This document shows, in pieces, positions 7,202 through 13,850 of a DNA stretch of 16,340 nt (position 1 is the stretch's first letter; each line of letters opens with the position of its first letter). The stretch comes from CAZFPN01 sp044370655. Its GTDB lineage: Bacteria; Pseudomonadota; Alphaproteobacteria; Rickettsiales; Deianiraeaceae. The stretch lies in contig JBILVD010000019.1 in the NCBI GenBank assembly GCA_044370655.1, positions 1 to 16,340 on the forward strand, read 5' to 3'. The notes below the pieces were generated by a model. That model was not told the origin of the DNA, did not search any database, and saw only the letters and a list, made by a program, of their open reading frames with translations. The position numbers and the translations under genes were made by a program.

Positions 7202-7230
7202 TTGACAATAAAATTTTTTTCTTTTATTTG
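7202..7230 (+). promoter_or_regulatory. candidate promoter of the glutaredoxin gene
   Basis: A perfect TTGACA (7202-7207) is followed after 17 bases by TATTTG (7225-7230), a weak -10 box. The predicted start near 7237 leaves a leader of about 18 bases before the ATG at 7255. The -35 half is convincing and the -10 half is not. Confidence 0.45.
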
Positions 7231-7254
7231 ATATAGGATTTATCTTAATTTTTT

Positions 7255-7560
7255 ATGGAAGATTGCATGAACATTATTGAAGAACAAGTTAGGAATAACA
7301 AGGTTGTTCTTTATATGAAGGGCTCAAAAAGCTTCCCTATGTGTGGCTTTTCTGCCGTTGTGTGCCAAATTTTGGAGAGGCTAGGAGCTGACTTTAAAGA
7401 TGTTAACGTTCTTGAAGACGAAGTTTTAAGAGACGCAATTAAGAAGTTTAGCGACTGGCCAACAATACCGCAACTTTACATCAACGGAGAGTTTATTGGT
7501 GGGTCTGACATCACAAAACAACTTTATGAAAATGGAGAATTAGAAAAATTATTAAAATGA
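7255..7560 (+). CDS. grxD: monothiol CGFS glutaredoxin (Grx4/GrxD)
   Basis: A 101-residue single-domain glutaredoxin with the monothiol active site C30-G-F-S33 in the SFPMCGFSAVV stretch, preceded by VVLYMKGS. It has the glutathione-binding WPTIPQLYINGEFIGGSDI block and a short acidic C-terminus. Family knowledge: Grx4 homodimers bind a [2Fe-2S] cluster with glutathione and pass it to target apoproteins, often together with BolA. The first ATG (7255) gives the usual length. A second ATG at 7267 has GGAAG five bases before it and could be the true start, removing MEDC. The stop overlaps the next ATG by four bases, so the downstream barrel protein is probably co-translated. Confidence 0.95.
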   Translation: MEDCMNIIEEQVRNNKVVLYMKGSKSFPMCGFSAVVCQILERLGADFKDVNVLEDEVLRDAIKKFSDWPTIPQLYINGEFIGGSDITKQLYENGELEKLLK

Positions 7561-8066
7561 GTATGAAAAAACTATTGTTACTTACAACTTTAATTTCAAT
7601 GACATTTTTTAAGATGTCTTTTGCCTTAATTTCAGGATATTTAGGCGTTTCTGGAGGTTCTGCAAAATTTAAAGCAGGAGATTTTAGCACAAATGGCTTG
7701 CAAGCAGGTTTAAACACAGGTTTAGAGGTTAATCTTTTGGTTACGAAGTTAGGATTAGAAGCTTTTTTTGACAAAGCATTAAAAGTCAACGAAAAAAACA
7801 TATCAAAACCAATACATTACGGCTTGAAAGGTAAGATAGCGATGAACCTCATCGTTGTTGAACCATATGCTACAGTAGGTATTGGTAGAGAAAAAATTGA
7901 AGACTATAAAAACAATTTTGGTCTTGTTGGTGCTGGTTTGCAAGGTAAGCTTTTTGGTATAGGGGCTTACATTGAAGCAAATTATTCAAAATCTTTATCT
8001 AATTATAAAGAAAAGAAATCTAGCAAAATAGGGGTTCAGGTTGGTTTAAAGTATTATTTTTTTTAA
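7557..8066 (+). CDS. small outer-membrane beta-barrel protein
   Basis: A 169-residue protein with a signal peptide (Lys-Lys, then LLLLTTLISMTFF, cleavage probably after the SFA near residue 23). Alternating hydrophobic/polar strands follow, with many Gly and aromatic girdle residues: GYLGVSGGSAKF, GLEVNLLVTKLGLEAFF, PYATVGIGREKI and IGAYIEANYSKS. The end is KIGVQVGLKYYFF, a terminal Phe typical of Bam-assembled barrels. The size suits an eight-stranded OmpA/OprF-like or OmpW-like barrel, but I cannot name the family. Its ATG lies in the glutaredoxin stop; an ATG at 7563 is an alternative start. The function is unknown and no regulatory site of its own is visible. Confidence 0.75.
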   Translation: MSMKKLLLLTTLISMTFFKMSFALISGYLGVSGGSAKFKAGDFSTNGLQAGLNTGLEVNLLVTKLGLEAFFDKALKVNEKNISKPIHYGLKGKIAMNLIVVEPYATVGIGREKIEDYKNNFGLVGAGLQGKLFGIGAYIEANYSKSLSNYKEKKSSKIGVQVGLKYYFF

Positions 8067-8071
8067 AAAAG

Positions 8072-8093
8072 AGCTTGCGTAAGTTGGTTTTTT
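8072..8093 (+). terminator. weak candidate terminator after the barrel gene
   Basis: AGCTT, the loop GCGT and AAGTT (one G-T pair) form a five-pair hairpin, followed by GG and six T residues. It sits six bases after the barrel gene stop. The short stem makes this tentative. Confidence 0.25.
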
Positions 8094-8125
8094 AGTGCAT
8101 ATTAACTCAATTTATATTTAAAAAA

Positions 8126-8983
8126 ATGAACTACTTCCTTATTGCATTTCTATCTTTGATTTTTATTTCAAACGCATCTGCGGATTTTGAAGTTAAATTT
8201 AAAGCGGAGCAAAAAGTATTAAAATTAGAAAAAAAATATACTCAAAAATGCAAAAAAGTTTATAAAAGAGCCTCTCTTGAAACAGCTTACTACAGTGAGT
8301 TTGATGCTATAGAAACTGTTAAATATATTGACTGCATAAAGGAGTATTTGACTATGGAAATTCATTCAAGAGTAAAAAATAAAATGCAATTTGAGGAAAA
8401 TCTATCTCTGCTTAATAAAATAGAATTTTATACACAACAAAAAAACGATATACAAGATAAAATTATTTCACAAGAAGAGAAAACTATAGAAAGGCAAATT
8501 ATAATATCTAGCGTTGAAAAAGAAAAAGTTGACCTAAAATCAGAAAAAATTCTAACACTAGCTCAAGCAAAGCAGAAATGTTTTAAAAAAGGCTTCAAGG
8601 AGCGTTCTTCAGACCCACTAGAGCGTTTTTTATTTAAACAATGCGTGGAAGAAGAAGGTTTTATACTAGAGGATTCAAACTACAGCAATGTTGCGAATTT
8701 AAAGAAAGAAAAAGAATTAAAGAGCAATTCAAAAAAACAACAAATAAATGAAGAAAAACGCAAGCAGGAATTAGACAAGAAAAAGAAAAACGACTTAAGT
8801 GCGAAGCCTTCTCAACCTAAATTAAAACCTACTGAAATATCTACTCTAGAAACTAAAAACCCAATAGTTAAAGAAGAACCCAAATTAGAGACGCCGATTA
8901 CTAGTAGAAAATCAACAAATAAAATTGTTTGCAAGGTAGACGAGAATAAAAACAAGATTTGTATATACGACCCAAGTTTATAA
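8126..8983 (+). CDS. secreted Lys/Glu-rich protein of unknown function
   Basis: A 285-residue protein I do not recognise. The N-terminus is a clear Sec signal (YFLIAFLSLIFISNASA, cleavage near residue 19). Three cysteine pairs are spaced through it: C42/C70, C152/C173 and C269/C279. The middle pair lies in KCFKKGFKERSSDPLERF then FKQCVEEEGF. This resembles the short C-x-GF-PGT-x-F-x-CV motif of many small exported proteobacterial proteins, in a degenerate form. Residues about 90-135 look helical or coiled coil. About 190-265 is a low-complexity Lys/Glu/Pro linker, before a short Cys-containing tail. The paired cysteines in an exported protein suggest disulfides. It follows the barrel gene by 59 bases and ends next to the structured gap. 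Confidence 0.6.
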   Translation: MNYFLIAFLSLIFISNASADFEVKFKAEQKVLKLEKKYTQKCKKVYKRASLETAYYSEFDAIETVKYIDCIKEYLTMEIHSRVKNKMQFEENLSLLNKIEFYTQQKNDIQDKIISQEEKTIERQIIISSVEKEKVDLKSEKILTLAQAKQKCFKKGFKERSSDPLERFLFKQCVEEEGFILEDSNYSNVANLKKEKELKSNSKKQQINEEKRKQELDKKKKNDLSAKPSQPKLKPTEISTLETKNPIVKEEPKLETPITSRKSTNKIVCKVDENKNKICIYDPSL

Positions 8984-9185
8984 CAAAACCGCATGAGCCG
9001 TCAAATCAGTGAAGCTTTTAGCCCTGTATTAAAAATATAAGTTTAAGTCACAGGCAAGAAAACTCAATTCTTGAGAAGTTTGCACTTCACGAAGCCTGTA
9101 AAAAACTTTAGAGCTAAACAATTATCGGCTTAAAACAAAAAACTGTATGTCGCACTCCGCAGTTTTGCCTTACATATCTAAAGGC
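8984..9185. other. non-coding gap with nested complementary segments; possible structured RNA
   Basis: This lies between convergent genes, has no open frame and is visibly less AT-biased than other gaps here. Complementary pairs visible by eye are: 8984-8992 with 9159-9167 (8 of 9), AGCCG 8996-9000 with CGGCT 9126-9130, TTTAGC 9017-9022 with GCTAAA 9113-9118, and ACAGGC 9050-9055 with GCCTGT 9094-9099. The first three nest around the fourth, giving an elongated, multiply interrupted rod. The apex is CTCAA-TTC-TTGAG (9063-9075). GTGAAG 9009-9014 can also pair with CTTCAC 9085-9090, crossing the ACAGGC stem (pseudoknot or switch). AAAACTG/CAGTTTT (9139-9166) and GCCTT/AAGGC (9167-9185) add hairpins. 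I could not match tmRNA, SRP RNA, RNase P or a known riboswitch. A 6S-like rod is possible but unproven. Strand unknown. Confidence 0.4.
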
Positions 9186-9210
9186 TTAAATTTAAAAAAT
9201 CAAGTAAAAT

Positions 9211-10632
9211 TTACAATCCTACCTGAATTCTTTCAACCAACTCTTTTATACTTGGCATAAACTTCCCTCCTTTATACCAGCTATCTTCCTTAAAGCGAAA
9301 TGCGTTATAGCCTGCAAACATAAGATTATTTTCTATATCTTCTGTGTGAATTGACCGCTCAAGTGTTTTGGATATGCAAAAACTTTTAGGGTTTGGAAGC
9401 ATACTTGTCGTATTTCCTTCATTATGCTCTGACCAATTTGAGAACATGCACCCAGAAAGGCAACCGATGCAATTTCTTTGGTCTAATACTATCTCCTCTT
9501 TTTTTTGATTAGAAACAAAAATAATGCTATTATTTGGCGTCTTCATTACCTCCGTAAGTCCATTCTTGATGTATCCTCTCGCTCTTTCAAAATCACTCTC
9601 TTTTAAAAACACTTTTCTCCCCCTAGCGCCATACTCTAATTCGGATAAAAATTCTTCATCTAAAGTCTCTTTAAAGAGCATCTCGGTTTCTGACCTAAAA
9701 CGCAAATCTTGAATAAAAGCGTTATTTACAGCGGAAGAATAAAAACCAGTTGGGCTAAATTTGTTTAAAAAAACATCCCCCTCTTTAAGCGTAAATAGCT
9801 TTTGCTTCCAGCTTTCTGATATAGGGCTTTCCTTTGTAAATAAAGGACGAGTGCCAAATTGAAATGCAATTTTACCAATCTCAGGATTGTTTAAATAGCA
9901 TTCATACTCATTTACATTCCAAACTCCCCCAGCAAGGATTATAGGAACTTCATGCATACCGACTTCATTTAAAAAACTACGAAGTTCTGCAAGCCTTTGA
10001 TAAGGGTTTTGGGGATTTGTTGGGTCTTCAGCATTTGAAAGCCCATTATGACCTCCCGCTTTCCAAGGGCATTCATACACAACTCCTCCCAAAAAATTGC
10101 TTGCTTTGGAGTACGACCTCTTCCATAAGGCTTTGAATGCACGAGCGGAAGAAACAATTGGGAAGTAGTAAGTTTCATACTTTTTTGCAATATCAGAGAG
10201 TGCATATGGCATTCCAGCACCGCAAGTAATTCCAGATACAATACCTTTGGCTCTCTCTAAAACTCCTTCTAAAATACGCATTGCACCTCCCATTTCCCAC
10301 AATACATTCATATGTATTTTACCGAGTTTACCTGATATATCAAACGCTCTTTTAGCTTGAGATATGCAAGCTTTTATTGAATGCTCAACTAATTCTTCAT
10401 GCCTTTCCCTTCTAGTTGTAGACTTAAAAACTAAAGGTTGCACTTCGCCGTTTTCATCTAGCAAATCTGGCATTACGGCAGAGAAGGTTCCAATTGCATT
10501 TTCTTTAGCAAAGCTACCAGCGGTTTTTCCGTTTGTTGCACCAATGCCCTTTCCACCTTCTATTATAGGGAGCACTTCCTTCCCAGCAATTAAAATTGGC
10601 TCTAAAATTTTTTTCAATTTTTCTAATGACAT
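9211..10632 (-). CDS. YrpB-like flavin oxidoreductase (nitronate monooxygenase family)
   Basis: A 473-residue TIM-barrel flavoprotein of the nitronate monooxygenase/2-nitropropane dioxygenase group (PF03060), longer than the usual 320-380 residues. Visible are a glycine-rich IIEGGKGIGATNG opening, GITCGAGMPYAL, FPIVSSARAFK, and the flavin-phosphate pattern WKAGGHNG. PIILAGGVWN and FQFGTRPLFT follow. The C-terminal extension carries C388-x2-C391-x3-C395 in the CIGCLSGCMFSNW stretch, suggestive of a metal or Fe-S site. Family knowledge: these enzymes use FMN to oxidise nitronates or act as NAD(P)H-dependent reductases; the physiological substrate is not readable here. It is transcribed divergently from rdgB. 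The start is the only ATG at the head of the conserved N-terminus. Confidence 0.85.
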   Translation of the reverse strand: MSLEKLKKILEPILIAGKEVLPIIEGGKGIGATNGKTAGSFAKENAIGTFSAVMPDLLDENGEVQPLVFKSTTRRERHEELVEHSIKACISQAKRAFDISGKLGKIHMNVLWEMGGAMRILEGVLERAKGIVSGITCGAGMPYALSDIAKKYETYYFPIVSSARAFKALWKRSYSKASNFLGGVVYECPWKAGGHNGLSNAEDPTNPQNPYQRLAELRSFLNEVGMHEVPIILAGGVWNVNEYECYLNNPEIGKIAFQFGTRPLFTKESPISESWKQKLFTLKEGDVFLNKFSPTGFYSSAVNNAFIQDLRFRSETEMLFKETLDEEFLSELEYGARGRKVFLKESDFERARGYIKNGLTEVMKTPNNSIIFVSNQKKEEIVLDQRNCIGCLSGCMFSNWSEHNEGNTTSMLPNPKSFCISKTLERSIHTEDIENNLMFAGYNAFRFKEDSWYKGGKFMPSIKELVERIQVGL

Positions 10633-10653
10633 TTTAAAAATAATCTTTTACAC

Positions 10654-10681
10654 AAAATAAAGAAAAAAAATTATTTGTCAA
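10654..10681 (-). promoter_or_regulatory. candidate promoter of the YrpB-like gene
   Basis: On the minus strand a perfect TTGACA (10681-10676) is followed after 16 bases by TATTTT (10659-10654), with the ATG 21 bases further. The -35 box takes in the A of the divergent rdgB start codon, so the whole 48-base divergent gap is used. The rdgB promoter is not evident. Confidence 0.45.
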
Positions 10682-11244
10682 TGATTAATAAAATTTTACT
10701 TGCAACAACAAATGAAGGTAAGGTTGCAGAATTTAAGGCAATCCTTAAAGATTTTGAATTTTTGACATTGAAAGATTTTACCGCATTCCCTCCACCAAAA
10801 GAAATAGGGGATACTTTTGAAAAAAATGCAAAGATTAAGGCAAGTTTCTACTTTCAACACTTTAATATGCCTGTAATTGTTGAAGATTCTGGTTTTTGTG
10901 TTGAAAAACTGGGAGGAATGCCCGGCGTGCACTCGGCAGAATGGGGAGAAAATGGAGGTTTTGCAAAAGGTATAGCTAAAATTTATCAAATGTTAAATGG
11001 GGAAACTTCAAATGCGTTTTTTACTTCAATCATCATCTTTAAAAATAATGAAAAGGAGGTGATTGCAAAAGGTGATGTATTTGGGAAGATATCTCCCACT
11101 CCAAGAGGCTTAAATGGGTTTGGATTTGATAGTTGCTTCATTCCCGCAGGCTTTGAAAAAACTTTTGCGGAAATGACAATTGAGGAAAAGTCTCACCTTT
11201 CTCATAGAAAAATCGCATTATCTAATTTAATCAAAATTTTATGA
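10681..11244 (+). CDS. rdgB: XTP/dITP pyrophosphatase RdgB (Ham1)
   Basis: A 187-residue nucleotide-sanitising enzyme that hydrolyses dITP, XTP and dXTP to monophosphates and keeps deaminated purines out of DNA and RNA. Motifs in order are ILLATTNEGKVAEF (residues 5-18), the catalytic acidic block E68-D-S-G-F, GGMPGVHSAEW, GLNGFGFDSCFIP (usually GYDPIF), and FAEMTIEEKSHLSHR at the C-terminal end. The length matches the family. The start is the ATG at 10681; a TTG two codons upstream is in frame but unnecessary. The TGA overlaps the lptD ATG by four bases, so the two are probably coupled. It is divergent from the YrpB-like gene. Confidence 0.95.
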   Translation: MINKILLATTNEGKVAEFKAILKDFEFLTLKDFTAFPPPKEIGDTFEKNAKIKASFYFQHFNMPVIVEDSGFCVEKLGGMPGVHSAEWGENGGFAKGIAKIYQMLNGETSNAFFTSIIIFKNNEKEVIAKGDVFGKISPTPRGLNGFGFDSCFIPAGFEKTFAEMTIEEKSHLSHRKIALSNLIKIL

Positions 11245-13580
11245 TGAGGCTTTTTTTTTTACTTTTAAGCTTGATAAATCTATCTTTTGCAGAACAAACA
11301 AAGAAGGAGAAGTTTAACTTACAAGCAAATTCCGTGAAATTTTTTAATACAGGTGAGGGGGGGAAGATAATTCGGGCAGAGGGAAATGTGGAGGCTGATT
11401 ATGCAACTTATAAACTTCGCTCTAATTCTGTTTTTGTAGATGAAAAGAAAAACTCTCTTGAAGCGGAAGGGAATGTTGTTATTACTGACAAAAAAACTCA
11501 ATCTACTTTTAAAGCGGATAAAGTTAATCAGGTGATTGATAAGATAGAAAAAACAAGCGTTATTGAAGCAAATGGAAATGTGGAGGCTGATTATGCAACT
11601 TACAAACTCTGCTCTAATTATGTTTTTGTTGATGAAAAGGAAGATTTTTTAGAAGCAAAAGGAGATGTTGTTTTGATGGAAAAAAGACAAAAAGCCACCT
11701 TTAAAACCAATTTAGTTAACTCGGATAAAGACTTAAAAAAGGTTTATATTGATAAATTTAAATTTGAAAAAGGTAATATATATGGAAATGGTGCGGAAGG
11801 GAGTAAAAATCAAGATGTAGTCTCTTTAAAAGAACTGCGGATTTCTGCATGTAAAAGCGGCAAAGAAGATAAAAAAGCTCCAGAATGGAGATTTGGGGCA
11901 AAAAATGGGAAATACGATATAGCAAAAGATGAGATAAAGCTTTATAACGCCATTTTTTATGCTAAAGATATACCAATTTTTTGGCTTCCTTACTTCTCTA
12001 TTAAACCTAGTAGAACGCACGGATTTTTGGGTCCATCGGTTGATTTTTATGGTAATCAAAAAGGCTTAACTATACCATATTTTGTTAGTTTGCAAGAAAA
12101 AAAGCACTACTTTATTTTTTCTCCACAGCTTTTTATTGGCAAATACGAACCTGAGGATAAATCTAAGGTAAATAATTATGGATTGCAGTATCAATATTCA
12201 TCTGGCTTTAATAGGGCTTCTTTTAACTATATTTACGCCCCAAAAGCATATTCGGAATTAGAGCCAAACGGAGCTTCATCTTATAAAAAAATAGATAGAT
12301 ATTCCTTTACATCGGATTTGGATTTTGGATATAAATTTGGTAATTATGGCTTTAATTACAATGCGGTTTCTGATAGATTTTTTAGAAAGAAGTATTTAGA
12401 GGTGAACCAAAACTATCTTAAAAATAATATTTTTTTTAATTATTTTTCTTTAGATAACTCGCAAAGTTTAGTCCTTGAAAGTGCAAGATTTGTGCCTATT
12501 GCATTTGAAAAAAAGGATAGCCTTCAAAAGCTTGATTTGTATGGAAATTATGGCAAAAGGTTGAAGGCGAGTTCGAATCTTTTTTTTGAAAATAATGTCA
12601 ATTTAACTTCATTTTCTAGGGAAGTTGGAGTTTCGCAGTCTCGTTTTTCTAATACTTTTTTAGGCTCTTACAAAACTACTTTTGGAATTTTAAAAACGGA
12701 GGTTAGCCCAAGCTTGCGAATTGACTTATACAAAAAAAACTATACTGCGGAGGCAGGAATTTTAACTAAAAATGAAAATGAAAATATTGCAAGGGTTATA
12801 CCTTCAATTTTTATTAAAAACCAAGCCCCAATGTACTTTCAATTTAAAGCAAATAAAGACTATCTCTTCAAGCTAGAGCCTCAAGTAAATTTAAGCATTA
12901 CAAGAGAAAACTTAAATAATAAGAAAATTTTAAATGAGGACTCGGGGGTGGCGTTTTTAAATTCAAAAAATTTAATGTCTAGAAATTCTATTTACGGATA
13001 CGACTTTATAGATGAAGGCTTAATTTTAACATATGGCTCAAAAGCGTCCATTTTGCATAAATCTTCCAAATCTAATTTTTCAGTTTTTGTAGGTCAAAGA
13101 ATGAAAAAAATTTTAACACAGGAAGAAGGGGTAAATTTTTCTGGTTATTTTGCCTCGCTTGATTTCTCCTTATCTAACTTTTTTAATTTTACTACCGAGT
13201 TCACAATTTCAGAGAAAAACGAGCTTATTTATGCAAAATCAAAAGCAATAACCTCATTTAACATATTCAAATTTTCTTTTCAAAATACATTTACAGACAA
13301 ATCTCTTTTAGTGACAAATTTAAATGTTAATGAAAATCAATATGGCTTAGAAATAATGTTAATTGATAACTGGATTGCCTCTTCTAAATTGATTGAGAAT
13401 AGAAATTTTAAACAAAAAAATGGTGATACTGCAAGAAGAAACGTATCCTCTCAATTTGGCATTAAGTATAAAAGTGATTGCATAACATTTGAATTGGGAG
13501 GAAAAAGGGAGAGATACAACATACAAGATGAGAAAAACAAATACAAGATTTATGTATCAATGATGTTTTTGGGCGTATAA
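11241..13580 (+). CDS. lptD: LPS-assembly outer-membrane protein LptD
   Basis: A 779-residue outer-membrane protein that, with LptE, inserts LPS into the outer leaflet. A signal peptide (RLFFLLLSLINLSFA) comes first. The periplasmic OstA/LptA-like beta-jellyroll (about 25-190) follows, with repeated A/EGNV and FKAD elements and an internal duplication. From about 200 to the end lies the LptD barrel, recognisable by PEWRFGAKNGKYD, PIFWLPYFSIKPSRTHGFLGPS and repeated aromatic strands. C204 (ISACKSG) and C747 (KSDCITFELG) sit where the E. coli Cys173 and Cys724/725 regions fall, so one long-range disulfide between the two domains may remain of the usual two. Only one further Cys (C124) is present after the signal peptide. 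It follows rdgB with a four-base overlap and meets the IHF/HU-like gene tail to tail with no gap. Confidence 0.93.
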   Translation: MMRLFFLLLSLINLSFAEQTKKEKFNLQANSVKFFNTGEGGKIIRAEGNVEADYATYKLRSNSVFVDEKKNSLEAEGNVVITDKKTQSTFKADKVNQVIDKIEKTSVIEANGNVEADYATYKLCSNYVFVDEKEDFLEAKGDVVLMEKRQKATFKTNLVNSDKDLKKVYIDKFKFEKGNIYGNGAEGSKNQDVVSLKELRISACKSGKEDKKAPEWRFGAKNGKYDIAKDEIKLYNAIFYAKDIPIFWLPYFSIKPSRTHGFLGPSVDFYGNQKGLTIPYFVSLQEKKHYFIFSPQLFIGKYEPEDKSKVNNYGLQYQYSSGFNRASFNYIYAPKAYSELEPNGASSYKKIDRYSFTSDLDFGYKFGNYGFNYNAVSDRFFRKKYLEVNQNYLKNNIFFNYFSLDNSQSLVLESARFVPIAFEKKDSLQKLDLYGNYGKRLKASSNLFFENNVNLTSFSREVGVSQSRFSNTFLGSYKTTFGILKTEVSPSLRIDLYKKNYTAEAGILTKNENENIARVIPSIFIKNQAPMYFQFKANKDYLFKLEPQVNLSITRENLNNKKILNEDSGVAFLNSKNLMSRNSIYGYDFIDEGLILTYGSKASILHKSSKSNFSVFVGQRMKKILTQEEGVNFSGYFASLDFSLSNFFNFTTEFTISEKNELIYAKSKAITSFNIFKFSFQNTFTDKSLLVTNLNVNENQYGLEIMLIDNWIASSKLIENRNFKQKNGDTARRNVSSQFGIKYKSDCITFELGGKRERYNIQDEKNKYKIYVSMMFLGV
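11382..11639 (+). repeat. 192-bp-period internal duplication in lptD
   Basis: Bases 11382-11447 and 11574-11639 match at 61 of 66 positions, including a perfect 29-base run (11382-11410 with 11574-11602). They encode residues 48-69 and 112-133 (GNVEADYATYKL and flanks). Similarity continues more weakly for about another 25 residues, giving a 64-residue repeat unit in the OstA domain. Confidence 0.9.
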
Positions 13581-13850
13581 TCAAATTTTAGCTGGAATGA
13601 AGGAGATTTTCACTTTCTCTTTTGTTTCTATTACCTCCCCCGTTTGGAAGTTTTTTGCCTTTCGTGGGGCATGTTTTTTTGATTTAAATGTTCCAAATTT
13701 ATAAAACTTTACATTATTGCCAATTGCGGTTTCTTCTTCAAGTGTTTCAAAAAATTTATTTAAAAGTTCTTTGGATTCATGGTCAGAAAGACCAACGGCC
13801 TCACCTTTTAAATGCTCTATTAAGCTGTTTTTTGTTAGTTTTGTTGTCAT
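13581..13850 (-). CDS. IHF/HU-family DNA-binding protein
   Basis: An 89-residue histone-like DNA-bending protein. The N-terminal helices carry the LTKNSLIEHL opening, and the core has VKFYKFGTFKSKK followed by the arm with NFQTGE and the closing VKISFIPAKI. It aligns without gaps to IHF-alpha from the GFGNF block to the TGE block. Family knowledge: IHF and HU bend DNA, inserting the arm-tip proline of the NPxTG motif between base pairs. Here that proline is Phe (F68, codon at 13647-13649). It is too divergent to say alpha, beta or HU. Its ATG overlaps the hslU stop by one base (TAATG), so it is coupled to hslU. Its stop directly abuts that of lptD. Confidence 0.85.
   Translation of the reverse strand: MTTKLTKNSLIEHLKGEAVGLSDHESKELLNKFFETLEEETAIGNNVKFYKFGTFKSKKHAPRKAKNFQTGEVIETKEKVKISFIPAKI

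Noticed and set aside
8984..9010. Group II intron domain V, suggested by ATGAGCCGTC
   Set aside because: The rest of the domain V hairpin (GAAA-type loop and returning CGGTTC strand) is absent and there is no reverse-transcriptase gene.
9969..10241. Minus-strand open frame of 90 codons inside the YrpB-like gene
   Set aside because: It is an alternative frame of a well-conserved gene, with no motif, signal or ribosome-binding site of its own.
10696..10989. Minus-strand open frame of 97 codons opposite rdgB
   Set aside because: It is fully antisense to conserved RdgB motifs and has no independent support.
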